DNA from: Coriaria nepalensis
Lineage: Eukaryota > Streptophyta > Magnoliopsida > Cucurbitales > Coriariaceae
Direction: 5' to 3'
Length of the DNA stretch: 64,000 bases
Assembly: GCA_027186245.1 (NCBI GenBank)
Contig: CP114497.1
Coordinates: forward strand, 2,921,501 to 2,985,500
Position numbers and translations under genes: made by a program. Below, piece by piece: positions 16,572 to 29,599 of the stretch (the first letter of the stretch is position 1; every line of letters begins with the position of its first letter). A model generated the notes under the pieces. The model was not told the DNA's origin. It did not search any database and worked only from the letters and a program-made list of their open reading frames with translations.

Positions 16572-19068
16572 ATAGAGATTTGACCATACAATCTTGATCG
16601 ATTGTTGTTATCAGTTTGCACATTGCTTTCATCTTTCTGTCTTATGTTTAGCTTGGAAAAAATGGTCTTTATACCTGAAGACTGTTATGGAAACCGGTAA
16701 CGTATTCCGATCTTTGCTTGTTCTCTTTCAGAATTGCCACGGCAGAAGCAAATTTGGGGCAGTAAGCACATGCCGATGCAAGTACCCCGGGCTCGATGGG
16801 CCATGTCATGAATTGAGTGCGAGATACCTCGTACTATTGTATTTGTATTCCTGAATTTAAAAGTAGAAAAAAAAAAAAAAATTAATCATATTTGTTGGTT
16901 TAGAATTTTGGTCTTCTCCGACAGTACGTATTGCTCAAACACCTGAAATGATGGGCTAAATGCGGTTAAGTCCGGTGGATCTTTTCTGATGGAGAAGTTA
17001 GTGAATAATGGTCACGGTATCATAATATCGTTTTTGCAATTTGAATTACGAAAATTGATTTTTGTGGGCCGTCCAAGTTGTTTGGCCACATATAGACCGT
17101 ATTTTACATATTTTATATATAAATTACAGATTAGATAGAAAATAGGAATATATATTTTATATATAAATTCAAAAGGAAAAAGAAATTTATACACATAGTG
17201 ACCGTATTTCTTAAATCTAGTGATCAAATTTATAATTTATGGTATTATAATTATTTATAATTAGATTAATTATTTTTTCTTCTTATGAATGATTTTACAA
17301 ACAATTTAATATATATTGAGATTAATTTAAGTTTTAATATTTAACATAAAAATGGGAAATATATATTGTATAAGTGGACAAAATTCTAGATCCCCATGGA
17401 ATCGGTACTGATAGAGAAGACCGAAACAAATTTTAATTTCAATTCCAATCCTAAATAATATTAAAATAAATATATAAATACATATGTATGGTTCTTCTAT
17501 CTAGCTCTGTCCTTGTAATAACTCTAAAGATGAGGTGCTGCTGTTATTGTTCATATGAAGAAGTTAATGTTGTGCTCTAATATCTCTCTGTGGTCATTAC
17601 TTGGGGGCTCATTTCTGTGATTAAAAAAGCAAGAATCACAGTTTATGGTTTTTTGCATTTGAATAAATATTTTCTGTGATTTTCCCATTATTTTACACTA
17701 TTCATGTTCTCTATTTTCCTACCCTCTCATCTCACTTTTATGTGAGACAGCTACAATCACTTCCCTTTATTACTCGACCAACCCACATTCCTTTACTCCT
17801 CACGAGCAAACCCACCCTTCTCTATTTCAACTTTCCTCTTCTCCGAATCCTAGTCTCCATTCTTCTTCCTTCGTCAGAAATCTGCAAAAATGGTGTTGAG
17901 CTTGCAAAGTGGCGTTTCTCTATGACCCACTACCCATGATTCCACAAAATCAATAGAAAATGGCGTTTCTCTGTCTACCCAAAGGTCCTTCTGATGTTGA
18001 ATACAATTATGAGTATTGTCAATCATGATTTCCTGATATGAAGTCTGTTTACTTGTATATTCTTCTTTCTTTGATCTGTGAGGTAATTATTTATTGCAAA
18101 ATAAACACGATGAGATTGATGGTTCCTTATTTTTCTGAGACCTGTGATCTCTAAGTTTCTTTTAAACATCTCTGATGATATAGAAACATAATTAATCTAA
18201 GACAAATTGAATGATTGACATTGTTGATATAAGGTGTTAACATAATATGAGTTTGATTGTAGGAGATGAGCATTGTTATGTTGAGTACTGGTTACCTACT
18301 TGTTTGAAATGCTGAACTATTTTGATGGCTCTTCAACCCAATTTGCTTGTTGAAAAGAAAAATTAATCACACTTGAATAATGGTTTGTGACATATATGTC
18401 TATCAGGTAATGAATATGTCAATGACTTACAAAGGTAAAATACGTTTTGCCTGTTTTTTTTTTTGTGTTCTATTGTAGTATAATGTGATTATGGAATAGA
18501 TCCTTTCAATTTTGGATATTCTTTCTATTGTAGTATAATGAATTTTTTGTATTGTTTTTTCTGCTGATGGCTATTATACCCAAAGTGGAGAGAGCGGTAG
18601 CTTTTGTTAAAAAAAAAAAATTGGATCCTTTTGATTTTGGATATTCTTGAAAATATCAATGTTATGACATCATGATATGTGTTGCCGTCTAGTATGGTCC
18701 AATTGCTTCTTCTATGATCATTTTCTCTGAAAATTTGGTCCAATTGTAGAAGTAGACACAGTAAGAAATGTGATGTATTTGCATTTTTACTGGAAGTTAG
18801 GATTTAGATTTTCAATAGTTCAAAACTAAATGCATAAGTTCTCTCATACATGAATTGTATATAATTCATATGTGCTAGTATCTTGCTTCGTTCATGTTCT
18901 TTGATCCGTGTTCTGAACTAGCTTGTTCTTGAAAATACTTCATGCTTGTACTTTATTTTTATTTGATTCATGTTCTTAAGATTCATGTCTAGTATTAAAC
19001 ATGTCAGTTAAGACTGAACGTACCATGAGATATGCTTGTATCACATGTCATTGTATTTTGTCTTGCAG
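16572..19068. other. NEK4 3' end and intergenic DNA
   Basis: The first 300 bases are probably NEK4 3' UTR, followed by an A-run at 16866-16881. Beyond that the DNA is AT-rich. Two partial copies of TTCTATTGTAGTATAATG (about 18468 and 18523) and of a CCTTTYRATTTTGGATATTCTT block (about 18502 and 18628) mark a local duplication. No gene seen. Confidence 0.55.
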
Positions 19069-19660
19069 ATGGCAAGTACGGAAGGTGTTGAATCAGCAGA
19101 GGAAAGGCTATAGAGTCTGTCATTATAGATTGCGCTCGTTTACATATTTTCAGAGGAGATGACAAAGGGGAATATGAATGATGATACGTTTTCAACAAAT
19201 GGGTGGCCGAGGATCCACGACACTGAATACGCGGTTAATCTATAAGTTCAACATCAAGTAGATCAAACAGAAGGTTCGACGATTGAAGCAAAGGCACCAA
19301 GACTACTCATTCCTGCTAAGTGAGACCGGTGTTGGTTGGGACAAAGACACCGAGTGTCAGTATCACATACGAACATTGGCAGATCCTCATACAGGTGAAG
19401 TGTCGCTTATTTACAACAAATTATGCAATACAAATACTCTGATTTCATTTTGGACTAACTCAATATGTTATTCATCTATTTCTATCGCAGAGGAAGGGTT
19501 GCGGACAAGTTGGGATTCTTGTACGGTAAGGCATCCGCTTATTCTTCGTCACTCATCCTATGCTAGACCACTTGACAACGATGACGAAATAGACATAATG
19601 GGGGAGTTCCACAATACTAGTGTCCTCCACACTTTGGGCAACAAACCACCTACTTAACCG
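19069..19660 (+). pseudogene. Myb/SANT-like transposon-associated ORF, degenerate
   Basis: After an acceptor-like TTGCAG, an ATG at 19069 opens MASTEGVESAEERL and a stop follows at once. Homologous stretches continue in shifting frames: FNIK-IKQKVRRLKQRHQDYSF, SETGVGWDKDTE, then ADKLGFLYGKASA and RHSSYARPLDNDDEIDIMGE. This order (helical SANT-like segment, GxGWDxxT, small-residue segment, DEIDIM) is that of plant Myb/SANT-like proteins associated with PIF/Harbinger-type elements. Several stops and frame changes show it is dead. No transposase partner was found nearby. Confidence 0.55.
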
Positions 19661-19864
19661 ATCAGTCATTCGGTAAGGGACGATGATGAAATTCTCAAAG
19701 GTCTGGGTGGTTCTTATGAGGAGTTTCTGATTGGTAAAAGTAATATATCCCCCTCTCACGCAAACGAGAAGTACACTACCTCCCCAGCTTATAATCCTTC
19801 GAGTTTAGTGAATCTTGTAAGTCAATGGGTCCTTTGCGCGGAATCTGTTTTCGAAAAACAAATC

Positions 19865-21500
19865 TGTGACATCCGGACTACAGACAAACTATTAAGATAC
19901 TAGGCTATGTGCTATACATTATCACGCATCCGGAAAGTACCGGTTTCAAAACCTAGATCAAGTATCCATTCTTTGAAACCGAAATGATAAGAGAAGGAAG
20001 AAGTATACCTAGCTTTTCCACCTCCAAATTCCGAATGGATTTTCACCCTTTGATTTTCGGCCACCAGCGTTGCTGCCCCTCCACTGCTAGTCATTGCTCC
20101 TGGGTCGAGTTTTGAAGCTGACCATTATTGATATCCACACGAATAACAACTCATGGTTATTTCTTGATTAATTCATCAGCACTTGTAATCAATCATCCAA
20201 AAGGAAGGGAATGGCTTAGAGAGAAAATGTGATGAAATATTCTCTCTTTTTATTTCTAATGAGTGGCACACACAAAAGATAGAGCGTTAATGTTTCATCT
20301 TGTCTCTTTTATATAGACAAGTGACTTGAGCCCAAAGACCAAATGGGCTTCATAAGCCCAAATTCATTTAAATAAGTGCTCGGGTTTTATTTTCTTCTTT
20401 AACTTTTCAATTTATGAAAATTAAACTAATAAAACAATATTCCAAAATAAATTCCAACTTTATCTGGTAATGTCGTATTTTTATTTTGGGTTGATTATGT
20501 AGACCTGGTTAGGCTTATTAACACTTTAATATAAAATTGGACCTTCTCCCTTTGACCTTAAAAATATTGTTTGATTTAATAATAATTAAATCACACTTTA
20601 GTTGTGCTAGTAGTACAGGTGTGACTCGAACTTAACAAATTAAACTAATTAATGATTTAATTCCTTAAATCAAGTTATCTAAGAACGAGTCAAATTCCTC
20701 TAGGATTAGATCTCTAGCCAATGATCTAATGGTTCGTAATGTGTGTGACCCAATAAGATCTACATTCCCACGGTAGGTATGCCACACAACAATTTGTAAA
20801 TTTTATCTATTATTTATGAATAACCATTTAACTTTGAAAACACATTTTTCAAAATAAATAGTTAATATGATGAACATCTATGATCGAATTAACTTACATC
20901 ACCAGACCCACATTGGCATAAGGCAAGGTGTCTAAGCCACCCGTGTAATGAGAAGTACTCGGAATCTCAAAGAGATTCTCTAACCTCAATAAGAGTCTGT
21001 AGTGACTATTATCGTACCAGACTAATCCTTCTATCCTCTCTAAATCTTGATTTATATTAGGGCCTAATTTAACTATTAAACCTTAATAGGCTGATCATAT
21101 GATTCCTTATGCAACTGAGACAAGATTATGAAAAACTCTTTTTTCGATCATACTACTTTGCAAGGACTTCTTATTACACAAGGTACATCACTCATAAGAT
21201 TTATCATCTTGATAATAAGGTGATGGCTCATATCTTATCATCCTACAAACTACACATATTTAAACAAATAGCCAATGGTTCGTCCTTTTAGTGACCTTTG
21301 GCTAAAACCAAATGAAGTGATATCAAAATATGATATCTTATATGTCAGTACTGTGGTGATCTTAAGCCTGAATATCACAAGTACCATAGTCACTAGATAA
21401 ATCTCATTAGTAATTATTATCATTACCATTTAGACGTGCCAAGTGATCACGTTCAGTGATTTCATCATCTATTGAATCACCATTGTGCAGTTAAGATGAA
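19865..21500 (-). mobile_element. LTR-retrotransposon derivative fragment, minus orientation
   Basis: Non-coding repeat-like DNA. On the minus strand it includes TATATAAAAG (about 20310-20322), a plausible LTR TATA box, and blocks such as TATTGGGTCACACACAT (about 20740-20760) and CTACTAGCACAACTAAA (about 20595-20615). These have diverged counterparts in the opposite orientation at 25.5-25.75 kb. No gag or pol reading frame and no defined ends. The family is not identified. Confidence 0.4.
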
Positions 21501-21973
21501 TGAATTAAAAAATGTGGTAAATAATTGAATTTTGAGCTGAAAATTTTATAGAACTTAATGGAAATTATGGTTAAGATAAACAATCCAAACCTTTACTAAG
21601 TACTTAAGAGAAATAATTGCCTAAACATTTTGTTTTCAATGATTAACTAGAATGATTTGAATCATAAGGAAAAAAATGATAATCTAAAAGGAAAAACTTG
21701 AACACAAGTTTTTGTTGAAAGTAAATATATATTCACAAAAAAAATGGCTAACAAAGCCAAAAAAATAAACTACATTGAAACCCAACAAAGGTCACAAATG
21801 GAGCCTCTCCCAAAACAAAAGAAAACGAAAACCTCAAGGAGCCAAACTGTGAGAAAAATCTTCATTACAAGGAAACCAATAGGCATACTCCAAGGTAGTG
21901 TGGTCACTATGGGGAAACACTATCCAACCTAAACCTTGGGTGAAAAAACCTCAAATTGGGCAAAAAACCTAAG

Positions 21974-22225
21974 GTGGCCACCAGGGGGCCACTACCCATC
22001 ATCAAAAGAAACATAAAAACAAAACAATCAACCTCCCTAAAATATAAATTGAGACATACCCCAATGTGACCACCATGGGGGCCATTACCCATCATAAAAA
22101 AAAAATACAAAAATAAAACAATCAGCCTCCCTACAAAATAAATTAAGGCATACCTTAATGTGACCACTAGGAGGGTCACCACCCGAGAAGCAACGTGGCC
22201 ACCAGGGGGCCACAACCCAAGTCTA
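21974..22225. repeat. Minisatellite with about 92-base period and GTGGCCACC palindromic cores
   Basis: Units start at about 21974, 22066 and 22160 with a partial one at 22195. Each opens with a sequence like GTGGCCACCAGGGGGCCAC, which is itself palindromic, followed by an A-rich spacer ending in ACATACCCCAAT or a variant. It lies immediately 3' of the LINE on that element's strand. Confidence 0.8.
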
Positions 22226-22399
22226 TCCAATAAAGAACCATATTAGATACAAAAGTAGAAAAGAGCTACAAGTGGCCAAAAAATACCCAACATAACATGA
22301 TCCAAAATGTAAGAAAAAATAGAGAACAAACTAAAGATTATTCCAAAAATTCCTAATAGTAATGTCATTTCTATTAGAGGGAAGCGAGAGAAACAAGAT

Positions 22400-24640
22400 C
22401 CTAGTTCTTTTGCTATAAGTAATAGGGTCGGAAAGTGACATTAGTATAGATCCGATTATTTCTTTCCTTCAAAATATGATAGATGTAGGCATTACAAGCT
22501 ATGAAAGCTATCATGTCCGCCAAACTCTTACCATTTAAAGTCAAGAGCCATGTGATTCAGTCACTCTAGGTGATAAGAGGGAAGGGAGGGGATACATTTT
22601 CTTTTAAATTTCACAAAATTGATATAGCATACCAGCAAGCCCCGAAAAAATGGTCTTCGACTTTGTATCCAGAAGTAAAAAAGAACATGCATTGCAAGTA
22701 GGGACACCATAATTAAAGCTTCTATCTTAAGTAGAGAGGTGATTCAAATAAGCAAGCCAAGCAAAAAAAGAGCGACGAGGAATCGTACCTTTGCCCCAAA
22801 TGAACTTGGCCCACCTAGCCGAAACACCTTTAGTCCAAAAAACATCCCACACCTTTGAGATGGTGAAGCTAAAAGGGGATTGATTCAGTGAGAAGGTGTC
22901 TACTCGGCCCATAGAAGACTTGATAGATGGATGAGATCTTAGCCTTCCCTCCAAACAGTGGAAGAGGAGGAGGGAAAATATCAAGAACTATTCAAAATGA
23001 TATCACTTACTATTAAGTTCTTGCTAATGCCCGAGGAGACAATGGTATGATTCCTAATAATAGTACCAATAACACCATCAGGAATCCACTGGTCATACCA
23101 AAGAGATATAGACACAACATTCCTAACATTCCAACACAAGAAAGACAAGGTCATATCCCTAGCTTTGAGGATATTTTGCCAAGACGCCTAGGAATTGAAC
23201 AAGTCCAAAAGAACTTATTCGTCAAAAGATGAGAATGAACCCATGCCGGCCAAATAGAAATAGGGAAGGTGAAGAGATTATTCTATGTGTTTCAATTGAG
23301 CAATTTTGTTACGATCCCTATTATTTTTGATACCCAAGCCACCTTTGTCTTTAGGGAGATACACTATATCACAAGCTACTTTAGCACCCCAGTGAGACAA
23401 GACAAAGCCTTTCCAAAGAAAATCTCGCATAAGCTGTTCAATCTCCTTAAGAACGTTAAAGGGGATGATGAAAAGAGAGTCCCAATAGAACTGGATATAA
23501 TACAATGTAGAATTAATAAGTTGAAGCCTTCCAACAAAAGAAAGGAATTTAGAAGTCTAACTACTCACCCTAGCAGCCATCCTATCAATAAAAGGCTTGC
23601 AGTCTAAGTAAGAGAGAGTCGAGGAGGATAGGAGAATACCAAGATACTTAATCGGGAGCAAACCAATCGAGAATCCAAAAGTGGAATAATAGCTTGCTTT
23701 ATAGGATTCATAACATTGCCAAAAAAAAAGTTTTTCTGACATTGGGGGTGAGTCTAGAAATGGAAGAAAATGTGGAGATTGCTTTATGGATTGCCTCCGC
23801 CGAACCTTTATCCCCTCTAGAAAAAACCATAAGATCACTCGCAAAACAAAGGTGAGTAATCCCCTCCCTACAATACTTCAAGTAAAAACTAAATTAAGGG
23901 TCATTCTTCAAGTCATTAAGAAGACCATAGCACAATTTCATACAAAGGGCAAATAGATATGGGGAAATAGGGTCACCTTGCCTAATACCTCTATAACTCT
24001 TAAAGAACTTAGTAAGCTCACCATTGAGAGAGATCGTGAAAGTGGTCGAAGAGATGCACGTCATAATCCATTTAATAAAGGAAGGGGGTAAGTTCATAAC
24101 TGAAAGAACTTGCTCGAAAAAAATCTTATCATGTCATAAGCCTTCATAAGATCAATCTTGAATTCACATTTAAGGGGCTTTTTCTCATATGATAGCCTTG
24201 CAAAAAATCTTGAGAAAGAATGATATTATCATTGATTTGTCTACCTTTTTGTAAACGAGGATTGGTTATCACTAAACCATCAAGCACCATAGACAACCTA
24301 TTACTTAAGATCTTTGTAATACATTTATAAATAGTATTACAACAAGAGATAGGCTTGAAATCCAAATGAAAGGTAGGGGCATTAACTTTAAAAATGAGGG
24401 AGATGGCGGTAGTGTTTATCTCTTTGAGGAGAATTCCAAATCGGAAAAATGTTGGGTGCCCGTTATGAAATCATGTTTAATGATGTCCTAACATCTATGA
24501 AAGAAACCCGACGAGAAACCATCCAGACTCAATGCTTCGCTAGCTTTGATATCAAAGAGAGCATTTTCAATCTCATCTTCAATGACCTCACACGTAAGGG
24601 AATGATGAGCCTCATCACCAAGTTTCTTAATTATGGCCAT
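22400..24640 (-). mobile_element. Decayed L1-type LINE (non-LTR retrotransposon), 5'-truncated
   Basis: Read right to left on the minus strand, reverse transcriptase fragments follow in proper order with frameshifts and stops between them. They are KASEALSLDGFSSGFF-like sequence near 24560, DFKPISCCNTIYKCITKIL and RQINDN at 24365-24144, and YRGIRQGDPISPYLF at 24097-23894. LPIKYLGILL is at 23844-23557 and KDKGGLGIKN at 23505-23278. Next is a zf-RVT-type region (22984-22727, with IPRRSFFAWLAYLNHLST) continuing to about 22600. The aspartate-containing FADD box was not found intact and no endonuclease domain was seen upstream. No clear poly-A tail remains. It is an inactive relic. Confidence 0.82.
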
Positions 24641-25029
24641 TGCAATAGTCTCATGGTTCAAAGGGAGGGGAGGAAGGTGGAAGAGAAAAGAGAGAATGGA
24701 AATGGCTCACCACTTCATGCGTTACAATAAAAGAGCAATAGTCTCATAATCATCGATAATAGAGCTGTCGGAAGAGGTAATGGATAAAATCTTAAAAACA
24801 AGTTACTCATTTAACCAAGCAAGTTATTATAAGAAAATATTTTGAACTAGATTCTTAAAAATTAATAAAAAATACATAGTGAGATAAGTTAAATAAATAA
24901 ATAAAAACTTATGAAAAGTTAAGCTTTTATTAAGTGATGTTAAATTCTTAAGTGGATAGGTGAACAATTAACCCAATGTTCGGTAAGTACTCAAAATCAT
25001 TTAAGTAAGTACAAACCTCACCTACAACA

Positions 25030-26165
25030 TGAGAATGGTTTTCAAAAGAACACACTATGATTGTTATGATGTCTTCATTGCTAGTTATTGTAATGGATTG
25101 ATTGATGTGATTGTTGAATCAATTATGAATGACTATCTTTATGTGTTCTAAAATGGTATGTGCTTTCTTATATGATAAAGAGTTATTATCCATTTATGTG
25201 TTATGATGGATTGAGTTATATAGTGGTTGAATCAATTATGAATAACTGCATTTATGTATTCCACAATAGTATATGCATCCTCATGAATCATGCAGGATTG
25301 TTTATTATAGTCATGACAGGTTCTTATGAAATGATAATTTCTCATCTCTCGGATAGTCTTAATATTTTGCTAGAAGTCAATCTTGACTTGAAAGTTTAAA
25401 TTATTTAATCACAAGACAATTAAACTAACCGTTTAATTTAAAAAGAATTTGAAATTAAATAAATTTAATTATGAATTAAATAAATCATAAAGTACTATGA
25501 GATTCTCCTGCCGACGTGATATAGAACCTAATTGGTCACACATATTAAGATTCGATAGTAACTCAGCTCAGATTCATCGGAGAAAAGGAAAGCCAACCCA
25601 TATTGATTTTAGAGATAAAATCGTAATTTGACTTATAGTTTAATTATAAGAGAAAAAAGTAAATTATTAATTTGTTAAATCTAATATCATGCAATTCTGC
25701 TAGCACAATTAAGTATAATATTAATAAATTACCTTGAAATTTTATTTAATTATAAAAAGTTCCTAAGGTCCGTAATTAACGGTTGGACATTAAAAAATTA
25801 ATGAGTCAACCTGTTAATTGGATTTTCACATACTAAGTTAATCAAAGGATTGATAAAAAATACATAGGCCATGAACCCATAATGTGGCCGACCAGAGGAT
25901 GGGTTTTCACCCATCGTTTTTTACTTAATTGCATTAAGTAAACATTTGATCAGGTTGGCCGAAATAAGAGTTTATCTCCTCTCCTCTTGGCCGAAATTCC
26001 TAGTTAGAGATACACTAGTTTCGTCATTCATTTTCCCTATATTTTTCGATTGATATATTGAATCTTAAAATAGAAAATTAACTGTGTGAAATAGATCGCG
26101 TGGATAACAATTAGAAGACGAATATGTAGGCGCCTATTCTTCCAACATTTCGGACTGCTAAAGAG
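25030..26165 (+). mobile_element. LTR-retrotransposon derivative fragment, plus orientation
   Basis: Non-coding DNA related, in inverted orientation, to 19.9-21.5 kb: ACCTAATTGGTCACACATA (about 25529) and CTGCTAGCACAATTAAG (about 25698) match blocks there. A tandem duplication of about 115 bases lies at 25083-25275, with GGTTGAATCAATTATGAATA-like sequence in both halves. No reading frame of a retroelement protein. Confidence 0.38.
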
Positions 26166-26169
26166 AAGT

Positions 26170-27525
26170 AAAATGTTATTCATTTATCTCATTTGACTCG
26201 TTAAAACTGGCAATTATTTCTAATTTTACAATTTTATTTTGATAAGACGTTACTATAAAATTAATATATATGAGATATATAATATAAATTTACCATATCC
26301 ACACATGTATAAATAAATTCTTACAATCTCATGGTAATTTCAATTTAACTAACATGCTAATAGCACAAATTGTTTTTTTTTTTTTGTAACGTTTTCTTAG
26401 GTCGTTTTAAATCGTTACCAAACAAGAACTTTGATACTAAAAAATTAACTTTTTATATACTTTAACCAAATGTTCAAAAAATAATTTTTAAAATTGATAT
26501 CAATTTTTAGTCATCATTATTAAAATGAAATGAGTTTGAATTGTTACAATGGGAACCATTTAATAAATGGATTGTATTTGAATGGTACATTTCATCTCTC
26601 TCTCTCTTTGTAGTGGGCTGTAATGACCCTGAAGGACTTTTTAAGTTATCCATTACAATCCCACCACATTTGATAAGGGATAACTCCAACAAATTAGACA
26701 CACCATGAGTCATGTCATTGTCTAATGAGTCATGTCATTGTTACTGAGTTATAGTAATACCACGTTATCGCTATGACATATTGCTTTAAACATAAAACCT
26801 TAAATAAATAAATAAAAGATGAATGGTTTAGGTAGGAAGGTTTTGTAGGTTGAGAGTTTGGTTGTATAGTAATCTAACATACGTAATCTTTAACTATAAT
26901 AATTTTCTTCACTAACTTTTTAAGCAACCATTATAATTGAGGAGGGGATTAGAATTAACGCTTTCAATAACCATAACGAATCTTTCAATTTCAAATTGAA
27001 CTTATGATACTCTCAAATCCGTTTAACTTAGATTTTTTAGATTAAATCTATAACTAATTTTAAAAGGAATAAACTCGTAAAATTAGAATCTGAGATTAAA
27101 TACTTATATACGGAATTAAATTAACGATATAAAATTTTAATTTAGGTGGGAGGAATATAGTTTCTCAACTTTAAATAAACACGTTTAAAAATACTCATAA
27201 TATTTTTATAAATTCAAGCGTTTTATTTTTTTTAGATCAAATTTATCGCTGATCTCAAAATATATTAACTTTTAAAATTAGAATATAAGATTTTAAACTT
27301 TGAAATTGGATTCAACTTAATTTGTTATTAAATTTGATCCCGATATAACAGTGAAGAGAAATTAAGTTGGGTGACAAATTATTTGAACTTCTATTATTAA
27401 CATGGTTGAACATTTTGAGAGTCAATGTTCATTTGTAGATTTAACATAAGCCGGTATAACTCTAATTTGAATTTGGGAGTTTATTAGATTATTAAAAATA
27501 AATTGGGTGCTTATTATAATGAAAA
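26170..27525. other. AT-rich intergenic DNA, no gene seen
   Basis: Spacer with short homopolymers, for example a T-run at 26370-26385, and a direct repeat of TAATGAGTCATGTCATTG at 26700-26740. No exon recognised. Confidence 0.6.
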
Positions 27526-27529
27526 AAAA

Positions 27530-28415
27530 AAATTAACCTCCAAAATTTAGTGAAATTATAATAAGTATTTAAAATTTTTAGGAATTATAATAAATATCAA
27601 ATTTTAAATTTAAATTATAATAAATTCTCAATTTCATTAAAAATAGATTAAATAATCATGTGTCACGTGACTATTAAATAGTTATAAAAATTTTAAATTT
27701 GATCAAACTTAAAATTTTATTTATATTTTTATACCTTTAATTTAATTTTGATTTTTTACTCATTTTATTTATTTCTTTCTTTTTATTTCTTTTTCATTCC
27801 ACCCAACCGGCTGCCACCACCCTCCTCTACTACTACTACTGACCTTCATCTTTAATATCAAAATATTATAATTTTAATTATTTTCTCTTTATTTCTCTCT
27901 CTATTTTTTAATATTAAAAATTTAAAATTTAAAATTTAAAAATCTTTATATTGACAATCCACCATCGCTGTTATCGACCTCCACTGTTATATTTTAATTA
28001 TTTTTTTTCTCTCTTTAATATTGAAAAAAAATATATTAAAAATTTAAATTTTTATGTTTGCAGTGGAGGTTAGCGGTAGCGATAGTGGGGAGAGTGGTGG
28101 TTGTGGCGGCCAATGTGGTGGAAATAAAAAATAAAAAAAATACAAGTGGATTAAAAATATTAAATTTAAATGAAATGAGATAAAAATATAAATAAATATT
28201 TTTAATTTAGTCAATTTAAAATATTAATAATTACTAAACGGTCATGTGACATATATATAATTATTTCATTTATTTTTAACCGAATTTGAAATTCATTATA
28301 ATTTGAATTTAAAATTATGTATTCATTCTAATTATTAAAAAAATTCGAATATTCATTCCAATTTATTATAAGTGTTAGGTATTCATTATAATTTACTCTA
28401 ACTTTTGAAACTTTA
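27530..28415. mobile_element. Fold-back element, about 0.9 kb, with long terminal inverted repeats
   Basis: The left arm (about 27530-27730) is the imperfect reverse complement of the right arm (about 28195-28415): both contain, in opposite strands, CAAAATTTAG..AAATTATAATRARTA, AATTTAAATTATAATRAATT and a GTCACRTGAC-type block. The symmetry continues inward: CCACCACCCTCC (about 27815) faces GGAGAGTGGTGGTTGTGG (about 28090), and a GATCTCCACTG-like motif near 27980 faces CAGTGGAGGTTAGCG near 28060, around a centre at about 28010. No coding sequence. It could be a non-autonomous Mutator-type or other hairpin element; the ends and target duplication are not settled. Confidence 0.6.
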
Positions 28416-29590
28416 TCCTAATTTCCTTTATTATAATTTGAATAAAGTTTTGAGGTGTTTATTCTTGTACTTTATCTTAATTAATCATGTATTAGTCGAT
28501 AGTTAATGAGGGATGGAAACAATGTGCAAGCATGCGGAACAAACCCGAAGCTAAGCTCAATCCTATATACTTAATCATTTGCTTAAATTGTAATTTGCAA
28601 AAGTAATTACGCAATTATAATCACCTAGAGTAATTATTTGATACAATTTTTGCTCGTTATAATTTTATACAATTTACAATTTATAATTACAATCTTATCA
28701 TATCAATTAAAAAAATAATACTACTACAAATTATTTAATCTATTTAAGTTCGTTAAAATTGATATGAAATATTAAATATATCAAATAATATGTGGCAAAC
28801 TCTTAATTGTAAAATTAAATTATATAAAATTTTGAAAAAATTGAAATAAATGAATGAAATTTTTGTATAAATTACATTATATTAAATTTTATTATAAATA
28901 TTATTATTATTATTATATATCATATTTTTTATTATATAATAATAATATTTATGATCGTAATAAAATTTAATATATATTTTTTTAGTTTAATCGGTTCATC
29001 TACCGATCGTATCGTATCTACAAAAGATATATACATCTAATGTCATGGACTTTTATGTTTGGCATTCATCTAAATTGTATCAACCACCTGTAATATAGAT
29101 TTAAGCACAAGATTCGAACCTCTCTTAATCACTAGATTACATTTTTTCCATTGAAAACTAAGAACTACAGCGTGGACCCACCCATACATGGAACTCAAGA
29201 TCACATTAAACAGGGTATTGTTGCCCATTACGATTTCTCTTTTCTCGAGATTGAAGTGTTCCAGAAACAAAACTGAATTAAAATTACATTTTCCGTAGAA
29301 AATAAGTTAGGAACAAGGATGGGGTTTTGTTTGTGCTCAATCAAAACCTGTTTTAGATTTGAAAAATTCCTCAGTTTAGCTAAACTCAAATTTTGTCTTA
29401 ATTACAATTATTAGTTCATCGACTGTGAACTTAAACCACTTTTTAGTGCTGAAATGTGGGGCCCATAAGGTAAATAAGGTCTGATCTCAGACAGTAGATA
29501 AGATTCATTCAGGAATGTGATTAGCTCAAAACGACATCGTGACAACGTTCGTCTCCTTATTTTCTTCTGCAAAAGAAGAGGAGAAGATAA
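28416..29590. other. AT-rich intergenic DNA, no gene seen
   Basis: Spacer upstream of the EOL1-like gene. A short (TTA)n tract occurs near 28905. No coding segment recognised. Confidence 0.6.
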
Positions 29591-29599
29591 AAAAGGGTG

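Noticed and set aside
21907..22230. 107-codon minus-strand open frame with repeated hydrophobic blocks
   Set aside because: It is a translation of the 92-base minisatellite, not a gene.
24449..24730. 93-codon plus-strand frame in the LINE region
   Set aside because: It is antisense to the reverse-transcriptase part of the minus-strand LINE.
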